DNA of 64,000 nucleotides from NCBI RefSeq assembly GCF_040419245.1, contig NZ_JAZHOH010000001.1, positions 2,542,001 through 2,606,000 of the forward strand, read 5' to 3'. Position numbers and translations under genes: made by a program. The stretch comes from Ewingella sp. CoE-038-23 (GTDB taxonomy: Bacteria; Pseudomonadota; Gammaproteobacteria; Enterobacterales; Enterobacteriaceae). Under the pieces are notes generated by a model. It ran no database searches and was not told the DNA's origin. It saw only the letters and a list, made by a program, of their open reading frames with translations. Below, in pieces: positions 41,973 through 50,656 of this stretch (the stretch's first letter is position 1; the number at the start of each line of letters is the position of its first letter).

Positions 41973-42656
41973 ATGACCGAAATTGCCCAATTATTTAAAG
42001 CCGTCGGACTGGGCTTAGTGATTCTGTTGCCGCTGGCTAACCCCCTGACCACTGTCGCGCTGCTGCTAGGTCTGTCGGGCAATATGACCACGCAGGAGCG
42101 CAACCAGCAGTCGCTGATGGCCTCCGTCTACGTGTTCGCCATTATGACCGTGGCGTTTTATGCCGGTCAGTTGGTGATGAATACCTTCGGGATTTCCATT
42201 CCGGGGCTGCGTATCGCCGGGGGGCTGATTGTCGCCTTTATCGGTTTTCGCATGCTATTTCCTCAGCCACACGCTGAAGAGAAGACCATGGTGGAGAATA
42301 AAACCGAGGAGATGAAGAAGCAGGACTCGCCGAACATCGCCTTTGTACCGCTCGCCATGCCAAGCACCGCCGGGCCGGGGACCATTGCGATGATCATCAG
42401 CAGCGCCTCTGCCATCAAAGACGGCGTGGATTTCCCTGAGTGGGTGATTGCCGTTGCGCCAGTGCTGACCTTCTTCCTCATCGGCCTGATCCTGTGGCTC
42501 TGTTTAAGAAGCTCTGGGGCGATTATGCGTCTGGTGGGGAAAAGCGGGATTGAAGCGATTTCGCGTCTGATGGGGTTCTTGCTGGTGTGTATGGGCGTTC
42601 AGTTTGGCATTAACGGCATTCTGGAGATTATTTCACACTACCCGCCAGCAGCCTGA
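41973..42656 (+). CDS. marC: MarC family inner membrane protein
   Basis: Six-segment inner membrane protein of the MarC/UPF0056 family, 227 residues (221 in E. coli MarC). [20 protein letters not shown] near the N-terminus, [22 protein letters not shown] and [18 protein letters not shown] are close to E. coli MarC rather than to YhgN or YchE. Function is not established; it is not a marker of multidrug resistance despite its name. Divergent from thrS and convergent with emtA. In E. coli marC lies beside marRAB, so the location differs. Confidence 0.9.
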   Translation: MTEIAQLFKAVGLGLVILLPLANPLTTVALLLGLSGNMTTQERNQQSLMASVYVFAIMTVAFYAGQLVMNTFGISIPGLRIAGGLIVAFIGFRMLFPQPHAEEKTMVENKTEEMKKQDSPNIAFVPLAMPSTAGPGTIAMIISSASAIKDGVDFPEWVIAVAPVLTFFLIGLILWLCLRSSGAIMRLVGKSGIEAISRLMGFLLVCMGVQFGINGILEIISHYPPAA

Positions 42657-42687
42657 TTGCGCTGCTGACGGATAGAATGAACAGTGC

Positions 42688-43320
42688 TTATCTCATGGCC
42701 AGATAAGCGTTGTTCACTTTCCACAGGTAGCGAGGGGCCTGCGGAGCCGGGTGTTTTTGCTGCACGTGTTCATAGAACTGTTGTGGCGTCATCTGATTAA
42801 TCTTGGCTACAGCGTAAGTTCTGTCGCTGGAGAAGGTTCTCAGTAGTGCCCCTGCACCGTTTACATAAGCCACTGTTGTTGCATAACGCCGCGTTTGTGG
42901 GTCGCTGATACCCGCCAACTGTTGCTGCAACATGCTTAGGTAAGCTGTACCTAAATCGATATTCACCGCGGGATCTTTCAACTCATGGGTGCTGGGTTGC
43001 CCGTAGCGCCCTTTCATCCGGTAAGCATCACGCCCTGCCGTCGATGCTTTTAACTGCATCAGGCCAATCGCGTTAGACTTACTGACCACCGTCGGATTGA
43101 AACCTGACTCAACCTGAATAATCGCCTTTACCAATGTTTCATCAACACCATAGGTATTTGCTGCTTGGTGTATCACGCTGCCGTAAGGTCCTTGGTGCAT
43201 CATGGACGTATCCGGTAATGCGGCCGGCGGATTCAGAAAGTGAGTCCGTTGTACCGGCGTTTCTTTAGCGCAACCCGCTAATAAAAGCGCGGCCATCAAA
43301 TAAAGAATGTTTGGTTTCAC
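42688..43320 (-). CDS. emtA: Membrane-bound endo-type lytic murein transglycosylase A (EmtA/MltE)
   Basis: Outer membrane lipoprotein with a soluble lytic transglycosylase (SLT, goose-lysozyme-like) domain, 210 residues. Lipobox LAGC at 14-17; catalytic glutamate Glu71 in IIQVESGFNP; SKSNAIGLMQLKAST is the family motif. EmtA cuts inside glycan strands and forms 1,6-anhydro-MurNAc ends. I start it at GTG 43320, with GAGAGG upstream, since this places a normal signal peptide at the N-terminus; the frame runs on to 43374. Confidence 0.93.
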   Translation of the reverse strand: MKPNILYLMAALLLAGCAKETPVQRTHFLNPPAALPDTSMMHQGPYGSVIHQAANTYGVDETLVKAIIQVESGFNPTVVSKSNAIGLMQLKASTAGRDAYRMKGRYGQPSTHELKDPAVNIDLGTAYLSMLQQQLAGISDPQTRRYATTVAYVNGAGALLRTFSSDRTYAVAKINQMTPQQFYEHVQQKHPAPQAPRYLWKVNNAYLAMR

Positions 43321-43633
43321 GTTATGCCTCTCGCGACTTTGACGAAAGCCAGCATATACATCTTCTTCGCACACCTGAATATATTTTTAGTCTATGCTGA
43401 ATAATGTTCTGTTAAACAAAGGTATTAGGAAAGAGTCGATAAGATAATTCTGCTTATATATGCACTATTAGCGTCACTAATTCCTAATTTCATATTCTCT
43501 TTGTAACAAACAGATGAAGCAGATCACGCGTATTTACTTCACAACCTGATTTTGCTGTGGGCCAGATCGGGTTTTTCAAGTGAGAAAGACGCTAACTTAA
43601 TGAATAATCAGGCCAGTCAGAAGGGGTGATTCC
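43321..43633. other. Intergenic region between emtA and yniA
   Basis: A 313-base gap between divergent genes, AT-rich near emtA. It must contain both promoters. A ten-codon ATG-to-TGA frame (43600-43629) just before yniA is too short to call. Confidence 0.45.
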
Positions 43634-44503
43634 ATGTGGCAAGCCGTTAATCGTTTGTTAAGTGAACATCTTGGTAGCGCCGAAATCCGTGAACGGGTTG
43701 AGCTTCCCGGGGGTGAAATCCACCCAGCGTGGCGACTCAGTTATGGAGACAGGGATATCTTCGTGAAATGTAATTCACGCGAGATGCTGCCCATTTTTGC
43801 CGCCGAGGCTGACCAGCTCGCCCTACTCGCTCGCAGTAAAACGGTGAAAGTGCCTGAAGTGTATGGCGTTGGCAGTGACCGTGATTACAGCTTCCTCTTA
43901 CTTGAATATCTCCCTCTTAAACCCCTGGATCAGCACAGTGCTTACCTGCTAGGCCAGCAGCTGTCGGCCCTGCACCAGTGGAGCGAACAACTCCAGTTCG
44001 GGCTTGATTTTGATAACGAGCTGGCAACACTGCCCCAGCCCAATAGCTGGCAAAAACGCTGGTCGAGCTTCTTTGCCGAGCAGAGAATTGGCTGGCAGTT
44101 ACAGCTAGCCGCCGAGAAAGGCATGGTGTTTGGCAATATCGAAGACATCACGGAAAAGGTTCGCGCCCGGCTGCATAACCACCAGCCGCAGCCCTCTTTG
44201 CTGCACGGCGACCTGTGGCCGCACAACTGCGCTTTATCCGAGGGTGGTCCGGTAATTTTCGACCCGGCCTGCTACTGGGGAGATCGCGAATGCGATTTCG
44301 CCATGCTGCCTTTATATCCCAACGTCCCCAGCTATATTTACGATGGATATCAAAGCCGTACTCCCCTTCCCGACGATTTCACCCTTCGCCAGCCGGTTTA
44401 CCAATTATATTATCTGCTCAATCGCAGTAATCTTTTTGGCGGTCAACATCTGGTGGTGGCGCAACGGGCAATTGAACGATTAATGCAGAGCGACGGGGCA
44501 TAA
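43634..44503 (+). CDS. yniA: Fructosamine kinase family protein YniA
   Basis: Protein-kinase-fold small molecule kinase of the fructosamine/ketosamine-3-kinase family, 289 residues. EIHPAWRLSYGDRDIFVK is the nucleotide-loop and lysine region near 30-48, LLHGDLWPHNC near 193 is the catalytic loop, and VIFDPACYWGDRECDFAM near 210 supplies the metal-binding aspartate. Family members phosphorylate ribulosamines or fructosamines on glycated proteins for repair; the substrate here is inferred. AAGGGG precedes the ATG. Confidence 0.92.
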   Translation: MWQAVNRLLSEHLGSAEIRERVELPGGEIHPAWRLSYGDRDIFVKCNSREMLPIFAAEADQLALLARSKTVKVPEVYGVGSDRDYSFLLLEYLPLKPLDQHSAYLLGQQLSALHQWSEQLQFGLDFDNELATLPQPNSWQKRWSSFFAEQRIGWQLQLAAEKGMVFGNIEDITEKVRARLHNHQPQPSLLHGDLWPHNCALSEGGPVIFDPACYWGDRECDFAMLPLYPNVPSYIYDGYQSRTPLPDDFTLRQPVYQLYYLLNRSNLFGGQHLVVAQRAIERLMQSDGA

Positions 44504-44508
44504 TAAAA

Positions 44509-44544
44509 GAGCCTGAATCTATGACGGATTCAGGCTCATTTTTT
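44509..44544. terminator. Terminator between yniA and yniB
   Basis: An eleven-base stem, gagcctgaatc (44509-44519) with gattcaggctc (44527-44537), then a T tract on the plus strand. It separates converging yniA and yniB and may serve both. Confidence 0.85.
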
Positions 44545-44575
44545 GCCGCTTAATACTGACCTTGCGAATTAATTC

Positions 44576-45124
44576 TCAGGCAATTAAACCTAATAATTTG
44601 AGAATGAAATAGGCAATCACTGCCAGAATAATCGGCAGGATATAAAGTGGGAAATATTGCACAAAAATCGTGTGTCGAGGTAAGACGATGCGCTCTTCGA
44701 TTTGCTGCTTAGTGCGCCCTTCGCCCTCTTTCGCCTGCTCCAAAATCAGCTGATCCTGAATGCCTTCGCGAATATGTTTAACCTGGCGTGACATGCGCGC
44801 ACCTGAAGCCTGTAGCGCCAGACCGACAAAAATCAGCCAGTAGATAATAAAGAACACGATGTTAGCCGTGGTGAGGCCCTGCCCGAGCACCGGAACCGGC
44901 GAGTTGTACCAAAACATATTCAAGAACGAGGTGTTGAAACGCACCATATCGACCATGACATGGACGAAATCCAACATCACCGCGTTAATCCCCTGCTGGG
45001 CTTTACTGTGCTCATAGACAAAGTTCAGCAATGAAATGATGGTCGACAGTAATGCGGGAATGAAAACCACCCAACCCAAGATCCGCTTTAGTACGGCAAC
45101 GCGCCCGGCCTGTTGATACGTCAT
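44576..45124 (-). CDS. yniB: Inner membrane protein YniB
   Basis: Protein of unknown function, 182 residues (178 in E. coli YniB). Hydrophobic segments lie at about 12-36, 82-105 and 155-180, with a charged cytoplasmic-type stretch (HIREGIQDQLILEQAKEGEG) between the second and third. It lies between yniA and hxpB, the same three-gene neighbourhood as E. coli yniA-yniB-yniC, and reads away from hxpB. Confidence 0.9.
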   Translation of the reverse strand: MTYQQAGRVAVLKRILGWVVFIPALLSTIISLLNFVYEHSKAQQGINAVMLDFVHVMVDMVRFNTSFLNMFWYNSPVPVLGQGLTTANIVFFIIYWLIFVGLALQASGARMSRQVKHIREGIQDQLILEQAKEGEGRTKQQIEERIVLPRHTIFVQYFPLYILPIILAVIAYFILKLLGLIA

Positions 45125-45315
45125 GAATTCCCCTTGTGAAGACGTCTCAGATATCGACTAAGTCTACCCGCAGATTAGGAATGTCGCCCACTGTTTTAAT
45201 GGCTTAGACACAAAGTCAGACAATATTTCCGTTTCCCGGGCGCGATGTATCTGACTTCTGCCCTGAGCCAACGAGTGATAGAGTGGCGAAAACCTCAACC
45301 ATGGAGAGAAAAACA

Positions 45316-45981
45316 ATGGCGTACTCGCGTCCTATTGCTGCGGCAATATTTGATATGGATGGTCTGCTGATCGACTCTGAACCCCTGTGGACACAGGCCG
45401 AGCTGGATATTTTTGGCGATTTGGGATTAGACCTATCGCAGCGCCATTTGCTGCCTGACACGCTGGGTTTGCGCATCGATCAGGTAGTGCGGATGTGGTA
45501 TCAGGCCATGCCTTGGCAGGGGCCGACGCAGGAGGAAGTGACGCAGCGCGTGATTGCTCGCGCCATCGAACTGGTGGAACAGACCCGCCCGCTGCTGCCC
45601 GGCGTCACCCACGCCTTAGAGTTGTGCCGCGATCAGGGGCTGAAAATTGGTTTAGCTTCGGCTTCTCCGCTGCACATGCTGGATAAAGTGCTCGAGATGT
45701 TTAACCTCACCGGCTACTTCCAAATCCGCGCCTCCGCCGAGCACCTGCCTTACAGCAAGCCTCACCCTGAAGTCTATATTCAGGCAGCCGGCCAGTTGCA
45801 GGTTGACCCGCTGAACTGCGTCACGCTGGAAGACTCCTTTAATGGCATGATTGCCACTAAGGCCGCCCGCATGCGATCCATTGTGGTGCCGGACCATGAG
45901 TTCAGTGAAGACCCGCGCTGGGCGCTGGCTGACATTAAACTCTCCTCCCTTGAGCAGCTGCGCGCCGAGCATATTCGCTAA
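45316..45981 (+). CDS. hxpB: Hexitol/2-deoxyglucose phosphatase HxpB (YniC)
   Basis: HAD superfamily phosphatase, 221 residues (222 in E. coli). The nucleophile Asp13 and Asp15 are in IFDMDGLLIDSEPLW, motif II Ser in GLASASPLHM near 112, motif III Lys in YSKPHPEVY near 144 and motif IV acidic residues in LEDSFNG near 170. It dephosphorylates small sugar phosphates such as 2-deoxyglucose 6-phosphate and hexitol phosphates. The ATG at 45316 has GGAGAG upstream. Its stop is 11 bases from the converging kdgF stop. Confidence 0.95.
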   Translation: MAYSRPIAAAIFDMDGLLIDSEPLWTQAELDIFGDLGLDLSQRHLLPDTLGLRIDQVVRMWYQAMPWQGPTQEEVTQRVIARAIELVEQTRPLLPGVTHALELCRDQGLKIGLASASPLHMLDKVLEMFNLTGYFQIRASAEHLPYSKPHPEVYIQAAGQLQVDPLNCVTLEDSFNGMIATKAARMRSIVVPDHEFSEDPRWALADIKLSSLEQLRAEHIR

Positions 45982-45992
45982 ACATAATAGTT

Positions 45993-46325
45993 TTACAGAA
46001 AGTCCGCGCGCTTGGGTGAAAAGGTGTCAATCAGCACACTGCCTTGCTCAAGCGCCACCACGCCGTGCATCTCGTGCTTCACCGCCCGGTACGCATCCCC
46101 GACGCCCAGGATCTTCTTCTCGCCTTCTATCTCCACTTCAAAGCTGCCCGCCGCCACATAAGCAATCTGGTCGTGAATATCATGCTTGTGCGCCACGCCA
46201 ATCGCCCCTTTATCAAAGTGCACCGCGACCATCATCAGGTCATCGCTCCAGGTCATGATTTTGCGTTTCACGCCGTGCCCAAGCTCTTCCCATGGGGTTT
46301 CTTCATCTATAAAGAACGTTTTCAT
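45993..46325 (-). CDS. kdgF: Cupin protein KdgF, uronate ring-opening step
   Basis: Single-domain cupin, 110 residues. KdgF converts 4,5-unsaturated monouronates from pectin or alginate breakdown to their linear ketonised form, feeding KduI-KduD. The metal-binding histidines are in HKHDIHDQ (about 47-54) and HGVV near 86. The closing PKRADFL matches the family. It is divergent from kduI, with a KdgR operator between them. Confidence 0.93.
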   Translation of the reverse strand: MKTFFIDEETPWEELGHGVKRKIMTWSDDLMMVAVHFDKGAIGVAHKHDIHDQIAYVAAGSFEVEIEGEKKILGVGDAYRAVKHEMHGVVALEQGSVLIDTFSPKRADFL

Positions 46326-46455
46326 CGCAGCGCCTTTTGGTAGGAATTAAAGAGGGAAAGCGAGCCTAAACGGCTCAAACCTGAAAATCATTCTACTCGC
46401 CCTTCTCTAAGGCTCGAGGATCAGTTTCGATAATCTTGACCTCCCTCATAAAATA

Positions 46456-46474
46456 AATAAAACATCATTTCATT
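46456..46474. promoter_or_regulatory. KdgR operator between kdgF and kduI
   Basis: AATAAAACATCATTTCATT fits all 19 positions of the degenerate KdgR consensus AATRAAAYRNYRTTTYATT. It lies in the divergent gap 46326-46628 (303 bases), 131 bases from kdgF and 155 from kduI. A possible promoter for kduI follows: ttgaat (46479-46484), 17 bases, tatgct (46502-46507). Confidence 0.8.
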
Positions 46475-46628
46475 TTTATTGAATTCATATGCCAATGACT
46501 TTATGCTGCACAGACCAAGGACGAGCCGGCGGTTTGATCTTTGTGGTGATGTCACTGCCACGCGTCACCTCAGTCAGCGCCGACAACTCCTTCCTTCATT
46601 GCACTTACCACGCACGAGAGGCACCGAC

Positions 46629-47465
46629 ATGCAAGTCCGTCAAAGCATCCATAGCGACCACGCCAAACAGCTCGACACCGCGGGATTACGTCGCGAATTT
46701 CTGATTGAGAAAATCTTCGAAAAAAACAACTACACCATGACGTACAGCCATATCGACCGCATTATTGTCGGCGGCGTGATGCCGATTGATGCCAAGGTGT
46801 CGGTGGGTGACGAAGTGGGCAAGCAGCTTGGCGTGAGCTATTTCCTTGAGCGCCGCGAATTGGGGGTGATCAATATTGGCGGGCCGGGCCTGATAGCTGT
46901 CGATGGCACCACCTATGAGATTGGCAATGAAGAAGCCCTGTATGTCGGCAAAGGGGCGCGAAACGTTGAGTTCAGCAGCCTCGACCCGGCCAAGCCCGCC
47001 AAGTTCTACTACAATAGCGCGCCGGCCCACACCACCTTCCCGAACAAGAAAATCACGCTGGCCGAGGCTTCTCCGCAGACCATCGGCGACCCAGCCACTA
47101 GCAACCGTCGCACCATCAATAAGTTTATCGTTCCTGACGTGCTGGAAACCTGCCAGCTGACCATGGGCCTGACCAAGCTTGAGCAAGGTAGCCTGTGGAA
47201 CACCATGCCGTGCCACACCCACGAGCGCCGGATGGAAGTCTATTTCTACTTTGATATGGACGACGAAACCGCCGTATTCCACATGATGGGCCAGCCGCAG
47301 GAGACGCGTCATCTGCTGGTGCACAATGAACAGGCCGTGATCTCCCCGAGTTGGTCGATTCACGCCGGGGTAGGCACCAAGCGCTATACCTTTATCTGGG
47401 GCATGGTGGGTGAGAATCAGGTGTTTGACGATATGGACCACGTGAAGGTCAGCGAACTGCGCTAA
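46629..47465 (+). CDS. kduI: 5-dehydro-4-deoxy-D-glucuronate isomerase
   Basis: Zinc cupin isomerase of 278 residues, as in E. coli, interconverting 5-keto-4-deoxyuronate and 2,5-diketo-3-deoxygluconate in the cytoplasm. The zinc site is in [18 protein letters not shown] near 193-205. The start [17 protein letters not shown] at 46629 matches the family and has GAGAGG upstream; the open frame from 46479 adds 50 unconserved residues. It is followed by kduD after 54 bases, forming an operon. Confidence 0.96.
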   Translation: MQVRQSIHSDHAKQLDTAGLRREFLIEKIFEKNNYTMTYSHIDRIIVGGVMPIDAKVSVGDEVGKQLGVSYFLERRELGVINIGGPGLIAVDGTTYEIGNEEALYVGKGARNVEFSSLDPAKPAKFYYNSAPAHTTFPNKKITLAEASPQTIGDPATSNRRTINKFIVPDVLETCQLTMGLTKLEQGSLWNTMPCHTHERRMEVYFYFDMDDETAVFHMMGQPQETRHLLVHNEQAVISPSWSIHAGVGTKRYTFIWGMVGENQVFDDMDHVKVSELR

Positions 47466-47519
47466 TCGGCCAGCAGAGATATCTTTCGGCCGAGCGCCGT
47501 TGTTAAAAGAGAAAAGAAT

Positions 47520-48281
47520 ATGATCCTTAATGCATTTGATTTGGCAGGAAAAGTCGCGCTAGTGACCGGCTGTAATACCGGGCTTGGACAGGGTATGGCG
47601 ATAGGTTTGGCGCAGGCGGGCTGTGATATTGTCGGCGTCAATCTGAGTTCACCCGATGAAACCGCCGAAAAAGTGACGGCGCTGGGCCGCCGTTTTCTGG
47701 ATCTTCGCGCCGATCTGGGCAGCATCGAGGGTATCCCGGAGCTGATTGAAAAAGCCGTCGGCGAGTTCGGGCATCTGGATATTCTGGTCAACAACGCCGG
47801 GATTATTCGCCGCGAAGACGCCATTGAGTTCAGCGAGAAGAACTGGGATGACGTGATGAACGTCAACAGTAAGACGCTGTTCTTTATGTCGCAGGCCGTG
47901 GCGCGCCAGTTCATCAAACAGGGCCACGGCGGCAAGATCATTAATATCGCCTCCATGCTCTCTTATCAGGGCGGTATTCGCGTGCCGTCCTACACGGCGT
48001 CAAAAAGCGCGGTGATGGGGATCACTCGCCTGATGGCTAATGAGTGGGCCAAGCACGGCATCAACGTGAATGCCATTGCGCCGGGCTATATGGCGACCAA
48101 TAACACCGAGCAGCTGCGCGCCGACGAAGGCCGCAGTAAAGAGATTCTGGAGCGTATTCCGGCGGGCCGTTGGGGCGTGCCCGAGGACGTGATGGGGCCG
48201 GTGGTCTTCTTGGCGTCAAAAGCCTCTGACTATGTGAATGGTTACACCGTGGCGGTTGATGGCGGCTGGTTGGCGCGTTAA
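47520..48281 (+). CDS. kduD: 2-dehydro-3-deoxy-D-gluconate 5-dehydrogenase
   Basis: Short-chain dehydrogenase, 253 residues, reducing 2,5-diketo-3-deoxygluconate to 2-keto-3-deoxygluconate with NADH. Cofactor motif TGCNTGLGQG (16-25), NNAG (91-94), and the catalytic Ser145, Tyr158 and Lys162 are all present. The ribosome site is weak (AGAGAAAAGAAT). The product would next need KdgK and KdgA, which are not in this window. Confidence 0.96.
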   Translation: MILNAFDLAGKVALVTGCNTGLGQGMAIGLAQAGCDIVGVNLSSPDETAEKVTALGRRFLDLRADLGSIEGIPELIEKAVGEFGHLDILVNNAGIIRREDAIEFSEKNWDDVMNVNSKTLFFMSQAVARQFIKQGHGGKIINIASMLSYQGGIRVPSYTASKSAVMGITRLMANEWAKHGINVNAIAPGYMATNNTEQLRADEGRSKEILERIPAGRWGVPEDVMGPVVFLASKASDYVNGYTVAVDGGWLAR

Positions 48282-48297
48282 GCTGTAAAATTAGTCG

Positions 48298-48328
48298 AAA
48301 AAAGACGTCTAAAATGGCGTCTTTTTTA
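48298..48328 (+). terminator. Terminator after kduD
   Basis: aaaaagacg (48299-48307) pairs with cgtcttttt (48318-48326); a T tract follows. Confidence 0.82.
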
Positions 48329-48396
48329 TTATATTTCAAATAGTTGACAATTCGTTACAGGGTAACTCTTCCCTGATTGTGACAGTTTCACTTATA

Positions 48397-48412
48397 CTGG
48401 ATAAAATAACAG
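48397..48412 (+). promoter_or_regulatory. LexA (SOS) box upstream of ydjM
   Basis: CTGGATAAAATAACAG is a CTG-N10-CAG palindrome with AT-rich centre, flanked by TA and TT as in good SOS boxes. It ends 20 bases before the ydjM ATG and overlaps the likely -10 region. ydjM is a known LexA-regulated gene in E. coli. Confidence 0.8.
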
Positions 48413-48432
48413 TTATTAAGTTCGGAAGCGTC

Positions 48433-48990
48433 ATGACGGCGGAAGGCCATCTCATATTTTCAATCGCCTGTGCGGTATTCGCCAAAAAAGCACAGCTCTC
48501 TCCCGAGCTGGCGCACGGGGACTGGTGGCATATTATCCCAGCCTCGCTGCTGACGTCACTGCTGCCCGACATTGATCACCCAAAATCGCTAATAGGCCAG
48601 CGCCTTAAGTGGGTTTCCGCGCCCATTGCCCGCGTCTTTGGGCATCGGGGGTTCACCCATAGCCTGTTAGCGGTGGTCGGCGGCATTTTCCTGATGCGTA
48701 CCCATTTCCCCCATGATTGGGTGATCCCTATCGACGCTTTCCACGCAATGATTATCGGCTACCTCAGCCATATACTGGCGGACATGCTGACCCCTGCCGG
48801 AGTACCTCTGCTGTGGCCCTGCCGCTGGCGTTTTCGCCTGCCGCTGATTAATAGCCAGAAAGGCAACCAGCTGGAGCGCACATTATGTTTACTCTTGGTG
48901 GGCTTCACCCTGTTCTGGCCCGACTGGACGCCCATTATTGGTGCAATCAAGCCGGAGTCATTTAGCAAATTATTGAACCTGATCACCTAA
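48433..48990 (+). CDS. ydjM: SOS-regulated inner membrane protein YdjM
   Basis: Integral membrane protein of the YdjM (DUF457, LexA-binding-hydrolase-like) family, 185 residues. Metal-binding type motifs are visible: LLPDIDHPKS near residue 44, GHRGFTHSLLAV near 71 and GYLSHILADMLTPAGVPLLWP near 110, the conserved histidines and aspartates of the family. Its biochemical activity is unknown. The ATG at 48433 has GGAAG upstream and matches the start MTAEGHL in E. coli; the frame begins 18 codons earlier, inside the LexA box. Confidence 0.93.
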   Translation: MTAEGHLIFSIACAVFAKKAQLSPELAHGDWWHIIPASLLTSLLPDIDHPKSLIGQRLKWVSAPIARVFGHRGFTHSLLAVVGGIFLMRTHFPHDWVIPIDAFHAMIIGYLSHILADMLTPAGVPLLWPCRWRFRLPLINSQKGNQLERTLCLLLVGFTLFWPDWTPIIGAIKPESFSKLLNLIT

Positions 48991-49183
48991 AAATGCGCAG
49001 AAAACAACCGCAAAAGGCATATTTAAGCCGTTTTTAGCTCATAAAGTTATAAAGCATTCTTTTTGGATATAAATCCCCCTCCAAATGAACTGTTATTCTA
49101 TGCCCCAACGCTATGGGATGGTGCATTCCCCGCATTGGGGACATCAAAAAGCAAAACATAATTAGAAATTTGGAGATCTGGGT

Positions 49184-50575
49184 ATGAATCTTCCGCTCGT
49201 GATTAACGTGGTGGTCTTCGTCGCCCTCCTTCTACTTTTGGCGCAAACCCGCCACAAGCAGTGGAGTTTGGCAAAAAAAGTACTGGTCGGTTTGGTGATC
49301 GGTGTGGTGTTTGGTCTGGCATTGCAGCTGATTTACGGCTCTGACAACCCAGTACTGAAAACCTCTATTACCTGGTTCAATATCGTCGGGAATGGTTATG
49401 TGCAGCTGCTGCAAATGATCGTTATGCCGCTGGTATTTGTGTCCATTCTGAGTGCGGTTGCCAAGCTGCATAACGCCTCTTCACTGGGTAAAATCAGCTT
49501 CCTGACTATCGGCACGCTGCTGTTCACCACGCTTATCGCAGCCTTGGTAGGTGTGTTTGTCACCGGCCTGTTCGGCCTGACCGCGGACGGTCTGGTGCAG
49601 GGTGCTCAAGAAACGGCTCGTCTCTCTGCGCTGCAAAGCAACTATGTGGGTAAAGTCGCTGACTTGACCATGCCGCAGCTGATCCTGTCCTTCATTCCGA
49701 AAAACCCGTTTGCCGATTTAACTGGCGCAAGCCCGACGTCGATCATCAGCGTGGTTATCTTCGCTGCCTTCGTTGGCGTTGCTGCCCTGCAACTGGTTAA
49801 AGATGACCAAGAGAAAGGCCCGCGCGTGCTGGCGTTCATCGACACTCTGCAAGCCTGGGTGATGAAACTGGTTCGTCTGGTGATGAAGCTGACTCCATAC
49901 GGCGTGCTGGCCCTGATGACCAAAGTGGTTGCCGGCTCTAACGTGCAGGATATCGTCAAGCTGGGTAGCTTCGTGGTGGCGTCTTACTTGGGTCTGGCCA
50001 TCATGTTTGTGGTTCACGCGGTGCTGCTCTCTTTCACCGGCATTAACCCAGCGAAATTCTTCCGCAAAGTATGGCCGGTGCTGACGTTTGCCTTCACCAG
50101 CCGTTCTAGCGCTGCTTCTATTCCGCTGAGCGTTGAAGCGCAAACCCGTCGTCTGGGTATTCCTGAATCAATCGCCAGCTTCGCGGCGTCCTTTGGTGCC
50201 ACCATTGGTCAAAACGGCTGTGCGGGTCTGTATCCGACCATGCTGGCGGTGATGGTTGCGCCAACCGTGGGCATTAACCCGTTTGACCCAATGTGGATCG
50301 CCACCCTCGTCGGTATCGTGACCCTCAGCTCTGCCGGTGTTGCTGGCGTGGGCGGCGGTGCAACCTTCGCGGCGCTGATCGTGCTGCCAGCGATGGGCCT
50401 GCCGGTAACGCTGGTTGCCCTGCTGATTTCAGTCGAACCGTTGATTGATATGGGTCGTACCGCGCTGAACGTCAGCGGCTCAATGACTGCCGGTACCATC
50501 ACCAGCCAGTTGCTGCGCCAGACTGATAAGTCCGTATTGGACGCCGATGAGAACGCCGAACTGGCTCATCGCTAA
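49184..50575 (+). CDS. tcyP: L-cystine:cation symporter TcyP (YdjN)
   Basis: Inner membrane transporter of the DAACS (dicarboxylate/amino acid:cation symporter) family, 463 residues as in E. coli TcyP. Substrate-site features are the serine-rich [15 protein letters not shown] near 305 and the [16 protein letters not shown] loop near 348. It imports cystine as a sulfur source and, in E. coli, is under CysB control. The 193-base gap upstream holds a small dyad (tcccc/gggga at 49127-49141). Confidence 0.95.
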   Translation: MNLPLVINVVVFVALLLLLAQTRHKQWSLAKKVLVGLVIGVVFGLALQLIYGSDNPVLKTSITWFNIVGNGYVQLLQMIVMPLVFVSILSAVAKLHNASSLGKISFLTIGTLLFTTLIAALVGVFVTGLFGLTADGLVQGAQETARLSALQSNYVGKVADLTMPQLILSFIPKNPFADLTGASPTSIISVVIFAAFVGVAALQLVKDDQEKGPRVLAFIDTLQAWVMKLVRLVMKLTPYGVLALMTKVVAGSNVQDIVKLGSFVVASYLGLAIMFVVHAVLLSFTGINPAKFFRKVWPVLTFAFTSRSSAASIPLSVEAQTRRLGIPESIASFAASFGATIGQNGCAGLYPTMLAVMVAPTVGINPFDPMWIATLVGIVTLSSAGVAGVGGGATFAALIVLPAMGLPVTLVALLISVEPLIDMGRTALNVSGSMTAGTITSQLLRQTDKSVLDADENAELAHR

Positions 50576-50600
50576 TTCAGTATTGACCCACTAGCCCCAT

Positions 50601-50637
50601 AAAAAAGGCCGCGACGAATAACGTTGCGGCCTTTTTG
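50601..50637. terminator. Terminator between tcyP and the D-amino-acid gene cluster
   Basis: aaaaaaggccgc at 50601-50612 pairs with gcggcctttttg; T tract on plus and A tract at the start. It serves the converging genes on both sides. Confidence 0.85.
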
Positions 50638-50656
50638 TATTTCAGACACTTAGTGC

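Noticed and set aside
43600..43629. Ten-codon open frame just before yniA as a leader peptide
   Set aside because: No run of regulatory codons, no following attenuator hairpin, and chance occurrence is likely at this length.
46544..46558. TGTGGTGATGTCACT upstream of kduI as a CRP site
   Set aside because: The spacer is five bases instead of six and the right half is imperfect, so it does not fit the CRP consensus.
46479..46628. Fifty-residue N-terminal extension of kduI
   Set aside because: No ribosome site at the upstream start, the residues are unlike KduI, and the start at 46629 matches the family exactly.
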